Source: Psettodes erumei (taxonomy: Eukaryota > Chordata > Actinopteri > Pleuronectiformes > Psettodidae). From it: a stretch of 64,000 nt of DNA. Numbering within the stretch: the first letter of the stretch is position 1; every line of letters begins with the position of its first letter. Under the pieces are notes generated by a model. That model saw nothing but the letters and a program-made list of their open reading frames with translations. It searched no databases and was not told where the DNA came from. The translations under genes and the position numbers were made by a program. Of this stretch, positions 58,911 to 64,000 are shown in pieces. The DNA lies in NCBI GenBank assembly GCA_016785225.1, contig JAFBJZ010000952.1:6732501-6796500 (forward strand), given 5' to 3'.

Positions 58911-58971
58911 GTGTGCGTATGTGTGTGTGTGTGTGTGTGAGGGGGGGTGCGCGTGCATGTGCACATGTGCA
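58911..58971. repeat. alternating GT/GC-rich tract in two parts
   Basis: GTGTGCGTAT(GT)9 (58911-58939), a G7 run, then GTGCGCGTGCATGTGCACATGTGCA (58947-58971). Each part alternates purine and pyrimidine. The second holds the palindrome GCACATGTGC. Confidence 0.88.
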
Positions 58972-59269
58972 GACAATAGGCATGTAACTTTGGAGGTCTG
59001 GGGGGGGGCGAAAGCTTTTGACATGAATGAGAGGGAGGGCCATCTATCATCGAGAGGGAAGGGTTGAGGAGGGGCAGGAGGAAAAGGCAAGAGAAAGGAG
59101 AGAAGAGGTTGAAGGGTCAAGTCTCCATCACTCTCGCTGTCTTCTGTTCTCTCACTGTCAACCTCATGCCGACTGACCACTCAGCACAGTCCACTTCATC
59201 CCCTCCACGGCTCTACTCCCTCACCAACTGCTACCCCCCACTCCCCGTCCCCACCCTTCCACGGGGCCC

Positions 59270-59490
59270 CCGGAAAACTTTTGTTCCGTTCATTAGTACA
59301 ACAAATATATACAGATGCTCAGGGAAGGACGACGCGGAGAGGGAACGAGATTTTCTAAGCGCACGCTTCCCCCAAATGACTGCTGATTTGGAGACAATCT
59401 ACGCCTTTGTAAACAAACGGCATGCCGAGGAGCTCATGCGAGAAGTGGTCTCATTATTCAATGTAAACGTGGACAGTTAAGTGTTTAAAC
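59270..59490. promoter_or_regulatory. candidate regulatory element with perfect forkhead site
   Basis: Unique 220-bp block with CpG-bearing patches (GGACGACGCGGAGAGGGAACG, GCGCACGC) and TGTAAACA (59408-59415), the canonical forkhead motif, inside TTTGTAAACAAAC. It is fully open in one plus frame (..ADLETIYAFVNKRHAEELM..), so a coding exon was considered. The frame runs to a stop at 59478-59480 without a donor, and the upstream part is CT-rich low complexity. I favour a regulatory element, with a terminal exon as the alternative. Confidence 0.35.
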
Positions 59491-59494
59491 AGGG

Positions 59495-60115
59495 TATTAG
59501 TGGAAGGATGGTCTGTGATTTTGATTTACTTATTTTCAGGTTAATGATGGAAATACAGTATGGGGGAAAAAAAGCCAATACAGCATACGACAGTGAAACA
59601 CACCCCTGCGTCTAATGGTAAACTGACAAGTGTACCGGGGATATCGAGAAATGCTGAAGCCGCTGATTTTAAAATTTATGTGTATGTGTCTTAAGTGTGT
59701 GCACATTGTGTGAACATATCTGAGAATGTGTTCTCATGGATAAACGTCGACATCGCCTTGCCATAATCAAGTTTAATTTCATCTAAGCAAAGCCCTGCCT
59801 ACCCCCTAGTTACAGTACACACAGGTTAATGACTTTTGCTTCTGCAGTGTCCATCAAAACGTCCACATCAGCAAAAAAAGGGGCCACAAAACATCTTGTT
59901 CCCTGCTTTGCCCAAGACATGATGAAATTATTTCTTTCCCATGGAGACATGTCTTGATGCAGACGCAGCCAAAGTCTACCAGAGGTTAATGACGAACACG
60001 GAACAATGACCGTGTGTGTGGGGAGTGGTAATGAATGGAGAGAAGTAGGGAAGATGGGTTCAAGGGCACAAAGCCTGGCATGCATGTCCCTCCGCCCCCC
60101 CATGACAGCACCATG
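59495..60115. other. non-coding stretch with no gene seen
   Basis: Unique sequence. Short overlapping frames only. Confidence 0.45.
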
Positions 60116-60120
60116 CAAAC

Positions 60121-60136
60121 TTTTTTTTTTTTTTTT
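60121..60136. repeat. (T)16 homopolymer
   Basis: Pure T run. Confidence 0.9.
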
Positions 60137-60139
60137 ACA

Positions 60140-60500
60140 ACTCAATGGCCCGTGTTCTCTTGCATCTACAATGAATTATGTAAAAGACTATGGCATGCCA
60201 TATCTTCCCCCGGCCGGAGGCAAGCGGGACGATGGAGGAAGAAAAGACAGAAGGGAGAGAAATGTCTCCTGCTCACTTTTTTTTCTCTTCTTTTACACCA
60301 GCTTCTGAACTACCTTTCATGTTGGCAGCGTGGGCTTCGGCTCCGCGGCCATGTGAAAAGATGATGGTGGCCGTTGAGTTGGTGGAGGGGGAGGGTCAGG
60401 GCACAATGACATATACGAGGAACAGAGGAGGCAGGCAGAGAAAGAATGCCGGCCTTGTTGTCGAACGGCTTGACATTGATTAATGAGAGAGAGACAGAGA
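60140..60500. promoter_or_regulatory. candidate regulatory region, two CpG-bearing blocks
   Basis: Block one (60140-60235) has GAATTATGTAAAAG and CCCCGGCCGGAGGCAAGCGGGACG. Block two (60320-60475) has GCTTCGGCTCCGCGGCCATG and GAATGCCGGCC. A T-rich stretch separates them. Repeat-free and CpG-rich for this window. Frames are open on several strands because of the composition, with no domain. Confidence 0.3.
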
Positions 60501-60504
60501 AAGA

Positions 60505-60795
60505 AGAGAGAAAATAAGAAGAGAGGGGTGGCATTGGTAGAGTAGGCCAGACAGGGGGGGAGTTGGACTCTCACAGGGCGAGAGACTCCGGAAGAGCCCC
60601 GGGCTGCACTGCTGATCAGGAAGAGGGTGGCTGCAGTGTAACACCGCCCATCAAAAAGTGTGTGTTTGTGTGTGCTAGTGGTGACTATTTAGCCTGAGGG
60701 ATTGTCTGTCTTCTCTCATACACAAAAACGCATGTAGGCACACACAATTCATCGCAGGTCACATCAATCCTCATCCATCAAAAAGCTCCTGAAAG
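60505..60795. other. non-coding stretch
   Basis: Purine-rich start (60484-60535), then unique sequence. No gene seen. Confidence 0.45.
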
Positions 60796-60800
60796 ACTGC

Positions 60801-60828
60801 CATCATCATCGTCATCATCATCATCATT
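60801..60828. repeat. (CAT)9 trinucleotide repeat with one CGT unit
   Basis: CATCATCATCGT followed by (CAT)5. An A-rich tract with CAA units follows at 60888-60925. Confidence 0.9.
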
Positions 60829-60887
60829 AGGAGTTGCTTTGGTGTCAGTTTGTCAAGCACACTTCAGAAGCTCAGCTGCACTGAAGT

Positions 60888-60925
60888 AAAAAAAAAAAAC
60901 AACAACAAAAAACAAAAGAAAAACC
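60888..60925. repeat. A-rich (A12 then CAA/CAAAA) tract
   Basis: Low-complexity adenine-rich stretch. No SINE body identified upstream. Confidence 0.8.
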
Positions 60926-60929
60926 TCAG

Positions 60930-61580
60930 CAGAAGTCAAAACTCAACAGTGCTTGGCCCTTGCTTATATAATATGCACATATGCTGTGAATACATTGCTA
61001 TGGACAGCAGCATCAGTTAAATGCTGAAAATGCAAATATAATGAGGATTTGTGAGCTGTGAGCAGGTTGCGTGCAAAGTAACGTGCTGTATAGGAAGAGT
61101 GCTTGACATCAACAGTTCACAGCCTGAGTGTTGTTGAGATGTTTCTATACTGTTTTTATTTGATAATTTAGTCTTTTTCTCAGTGAAGTGAAGTGAAGTC
61201 AAAAAGTGAAGTCAGTTTAATCTGACCACAGGGGTGGACTGACAACTTGCACCTGCCTTGTCTCAAGCTGACAATGAATGTTTGAAACTCAGAATGCAGG
61301 TTTGGGGGGACTGGACTATCACTTTAAAAAACTGCTACAATACATGTTAAAGCACCATTTTTCAGGTAGAGTTGTATGAAAACTTTAGGACACTGCCAGG
61401 CAATTTTTGGGGGATCTTTCAAGTAAATATAACCCCCCTGAGCAAACAGACATTAAAAAAACGCTCGCCTTTAAATGTGTATGCACAATTACTTTTCATC
61501 TCATGTACTTAAAAAATTGTCTCGCAAACTCTCATGTTAAATCCCTTTCCATCTGGTGTCTATGCTGTTGACCTTTTCTG
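60930..61580. other. AT-rich non-coding stretch with no gene seen
   Basis: Unique sequence. GTGAAGTGAAGTGAAGTC (61182-61199) is a tiny pentamer repeat. Confidence 0.45.
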
Positions 61581-61586
61581 CACCAG

Positions 61587-61680
61587 GAGCTACTCCAGGC
61601 TGCCTCTGTCTTCAGCCAAGAGGGATTTCAAAGCCTCTCCTGGATGTCCCAGGAGCCTTTGTCTCCACTCTCGTCTATAG
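61587..61680 (+). CDS. candidate 94-nt exon, protein unidentified
   Basis: TTGACCTTTTCTGCACCAG| precedes and TATAG|GTAAGCACAG follows, both strong splice signals. From the first base the segment reads ELLQAASVFSQEGFQSLSW then MSQEPLSPLSSI plus one base (phase 0 in, phase 1 out), a Ser/Gln-rich peptide resembling a transcription-factor linker. A second frame is also open and the third ends in a stop, so coding is not proven and a non-coding RNA exon is possible. It lies on the opposite strand to the other exon candidates. I do not recognise the protein. Confidence 0.3.
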
Positions 61681-61684
61681 GTAA

Positions 61685-62955
61685 GCACAGTGTGCAGCCC
61701 CCTCCCCACCACCAGCCTCTTCAAAACTCTGCACAATAGCCAGATTTCCTCCCAATTTGCTGGGAGAGAATAGGAGGCTCAGGAACTCCTTTCAGTAGCT
61801 TTGAATGGTGGGCCTAATTCAGACTCAATCTTTGGGTTTGCCAGGCCTCACCCCAACCTTAGCCGGCCTTGCTTTGGGCCTCCTGACTTTGGCTAATGCT
61901 AGGGCAATCCCACTGTTGAAGGGCTTAGCCTTGCGCACGTTTGTGCCTCTGCTGCAAAACACACTGGCTTGCTTTTATACTTTTGTGTATGCCAGTTGAT
62001 ATTTTAAATCTTACTTGCCAAGGGTGAGGCCACAGGGCACAGAGGCTCTCTCTCAGTAATGCTATGCTTCACACACTTACACTCATTTCCATCTGGGAGC
62101 TTCCCACTACAAACCTCAGGCTTTTACTGTTGGCCATGCCTGACTGGGGAGTGGAACTGGCAACTTTTTCCATCGCAGCCTCACTTCTCTAACCTCAAAG
62201 TGACCAGTGCCCCTTAAACATACATATATATTGTATGTGGTGAGTGTCTCTGTGTTTTTTTATAGACTTTGAGTCCACGCTGCTGACCATTTGTTCTACT
62301 TGACCTCGCTACACTCCTCTCTGCCCCAATTATGCAAGCGCACACATCCACTTTGCATATTTGTACTTCTTTTTCTCCTGACACTTTTGAGGTCAGTTCT
62401 AATCAGCCACCCTTTGGTTGTACACACTGCACACACACACACCATTCTCGCCAGAGTTCCTTAAAGACGCCCACCTTCCAGATCCAAGGACTGCTATTAA
62501 AGCAATCAGGAGCTTTCTAAGCTAGGTCAAGAGCAAGGTACTCATATGGGGATTCTGATTTGAATTATGCAAAGGGGGGAACAGGAGAAGAAGGAAGAAA
62601 AGAGAAAGAGGAGGGATGAAGAAGGAAAGATGGGAAAGAAAACAACCAAACGCTTTGTCGGCACACTGAGGTGAAATCTTATAAACAAAAGCAACAGTAG
62701 AAGAGAAAATGATGAAGGTGGACAAGTGAGGAATTCAAAAGATTAGTCTTAAGTCTAAGACCCCGACCTCAGGACCTGATGGAGCATTAGAAATGGACCG
62801 AAATGGTGGGACCACACGCAGTTTTGTGTGTGTGTGTGAGTGCGAATATATGTCTGTGAGATCAGCTTTCCCTGTGTTCCATTCACTGTCTAGTGGCTCA
62901 GGATACTGAGACAAGAGGCGCAAGAGAGAGAGAATTATCTTGAAATACGATTGGA
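61685..62955. other. non-coding stretch
   Basis: Short frames (61805-61999 and others) lack support. Purine-rich patch 62575-62640, small CA run 62429-62441, small TG run 62825-62838. Confidence 0.45.
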
Positions 62956-62957
62956 TC

Positions 62958-62960
<3 letters not shown>

Positions 62961-63010
<50 letters not shown>

Positions 63011-63038
63011 CACGTGTGTGTGTGTGTGTGTGTGTGCA
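62961..63038. repeat. (TG)n with GCGTGCACG core, long alternating tract
   Basis: About 78 bases alternate purine and pyrimidine without a break: (TG)n, then CGTGCACG, then (TG)n, ending TGCA. Cys-Val artefact frames cross it. Confidence 0.96.
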
Positions 63039-63188
63039 AAAGAGACAATGAGAGAAAGAGTCAGCAAGTGAATAGAGACTCTAAACATGGTAACTCTAGA
63101 GCTAATACGGTGGCAAGGAGGGAAATGGGACAGGCAGTAAGTGTGCCTATTTTGTATGAACGGGACAATTGGTGTGGATTTGTGTGTC

Positions 63189-63226
63189 TGTGTGTGTGTG
63201 TGTGTGTGTGTGCATATATATGTGTG
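63189..63226. repeat. (TG)n...CATATATATG microsatellite
   Basis: About twelve TG units passing into CATATATATGTGTG. Confidence 0.92.
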
Positions 63227-63439
63227 GATTTCCAGGCTTATAGAGATCTGTAAGTTTCAAAGCTGCTCACATCAACACAATACTAGTTCCTTCAAACAAT
63301 GCATAAAGAAAACAGAATTAAAGTCTAAACCTTGGGACCAAAAACTGAAATTGCTGTGTGACTGAAAGTGTTTAAAATATCAGCCAATAATTGGCCCGCT
63401 GTCCACAAATGTCACCGTGTGTGTGTCTTTTTGTCTGTA

Positions 63440-63700
63440 CAGCTGAGTGTCCTCTGGCAGAGCCAACCCTGCGGTGAACATAATCATGGCCCTGTTGTCC
63501 CCAGGTTAAAAGCTCACTGCTGGGTCCTCTGGCACTAATGCGGTGCCAAACTATAGTGGTCACATTAGCCCCGGCTACTTCATCATGGCATTACAGTAGA
63601 AAGAACTCCACTCCCCATTAAAAGCCACCAGCAGGCTGTGATGTGGGCCTACCTGTGAAGGCCTAAATGAGTCACTTAATGATAGTCGTGCTGCAGGGCA
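63440..63700. promoter_or_regulatory. candidate non-coding regulatory element
   Basis: About 260 bp of unique sequence without repeats, with GAACATAATCATGG, GGCACTAATGCGGTGCC (imperfect inverted repeat), CACATTAGCCCC, CCCATTAAAAG and TGAGTCA (63668-63674, a perfect AP-1 site) followed by CTTAATG. The motif density and even composition resemble the other candidate elements. A 38-nt exon-like minus segment (63653-63690) is judged chance. Confidence 0.38.
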
Positions 63701-63704
63701 GGAG

Positions 63705-64000
63705 TGCTCAGACAAAGAAATACTGATTGGATACTGGTGCAAGGGTCAGAAGAATATAGAGTCAGTGCATCATATCAGTGCTGTCACCTTGTCACAGTTA
63801 AAACACTGCACAAAGGTGGTCCGTGCTGTGAAACTGTGGATTAGACCAAAGGTATAACGTCATTATCTACGCATTGAGAAGGGAAAAAATTGCAAAACTC
63901 CACAAAGACTAAGTTCATACATATTTGATAATAATAAATGCTGTGTTATTCTCTATCTGTCGATGCTCTTGGCACCTGCACAAGTTCATAATATGAATGA
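63705..64000. other. AT-rich non-coding end of window
   Basis: No gene, repeat or clear motif cluster seen to the window edge. Confidence 0.5.

Noticed and set aside
60845..60862. TGTCAGTTTGTCAA resembles the 5' end of the miR-223 family
   Set aside because: The match stops after about 14 bases and no precursor hairpin was apparent.
63080..63105. Similarity of TGGTAACTCTAGAGCTAATAC to an 18S rRNA helix segment
   Set aside because: Only about 21 bases resemble 18S, and the flanking sequence does not continue the match. Judged chance.
63653..63690. 38-nt minus-strand exon-like segment (RLSLSDSFRPSQ)
   Set aside because: Splice signals are fair but the segment is short and inside a motif-dense unique block. 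Chance cannot be excluded.

Overview
The window looks like vertebrate nuclear DNA, most probably from a ray-finned (percomorph-type) teleost. It is moderately AT-rich. It has no bacterial-style packed reading frames and no tRNA or rRNA gene that I can see. It is crowded with (TG/CA)n microsatellites, plus (GA)n tracts and short interspersed repeats. Two repeat families match ones I know as common in teleost genomes: the element carrying TGACCTTTGACC at 51540-51862, and the 'GATTAAT' AT-rich family at 5410-5690 and 13497-13690. A decayed L1-type reverse-transcriptase fragment sits at 20041-20560. No mammalian Alu or MIR-type element is obvious. The species call is inference.

No complete protein-coding gene can be supported. 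Most long open frames run through microsatellites (poly-Cys-Val or His-Thr) and are artefacts. A few short open segments have good splice signals. The best is a 51-nt minus-strand exon candidate at 42407-42457, with only one open frame, a long pyrimidine tract and a GC-rich third codon position. A 179-nt open segment (42552-42730) lies 94 bp upstream of it in the same orientation and in matching phase. A 74-nt minus-strand candidate is at 54143-54216 and a 94-nt plus-strand candidate at 61587-61680. I could not assign any of them to a known protein. The window is best read as large introns and/or an intergenic regulatory landscape.

Layout: 1-16 kb is mostly simple repeats with a few motif-rich unique blocks (about 1.0-1.4, 6.65-6.8 and 12.2-12.4 kb). 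At 16.8-18.3 kb there are three unique blocks that look like conserved non-coding elements. From 20 to 28 kb the sequence is quiet and repeat-rich, including the L1 remnant and a strong Z-DNA-type tract. From 28.5 to 32.7 kb there is a dense run of unique, homeodomain-motif-rich, low-repeat blocks, the best candidate for a cis-regulatory array. From 35 to 42 kb there are individual perfect transcription-factor motifs (RFX X-box, full CRE, an inverted pair of POU octamers) and another large regulatory-looking block (37.74-38.06 kb). At 42-46 kb are the exon pair and two very long microsatellites. From 48.8 to 64 kb isolated regulatory-looking blocks alternate with simple repeats.

All 'regulatory' calls rest on composition, motif content and absence of repeats. 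Conservation was not measured. They are hypotheses to be tested by alignment with other fish and vertebrates.
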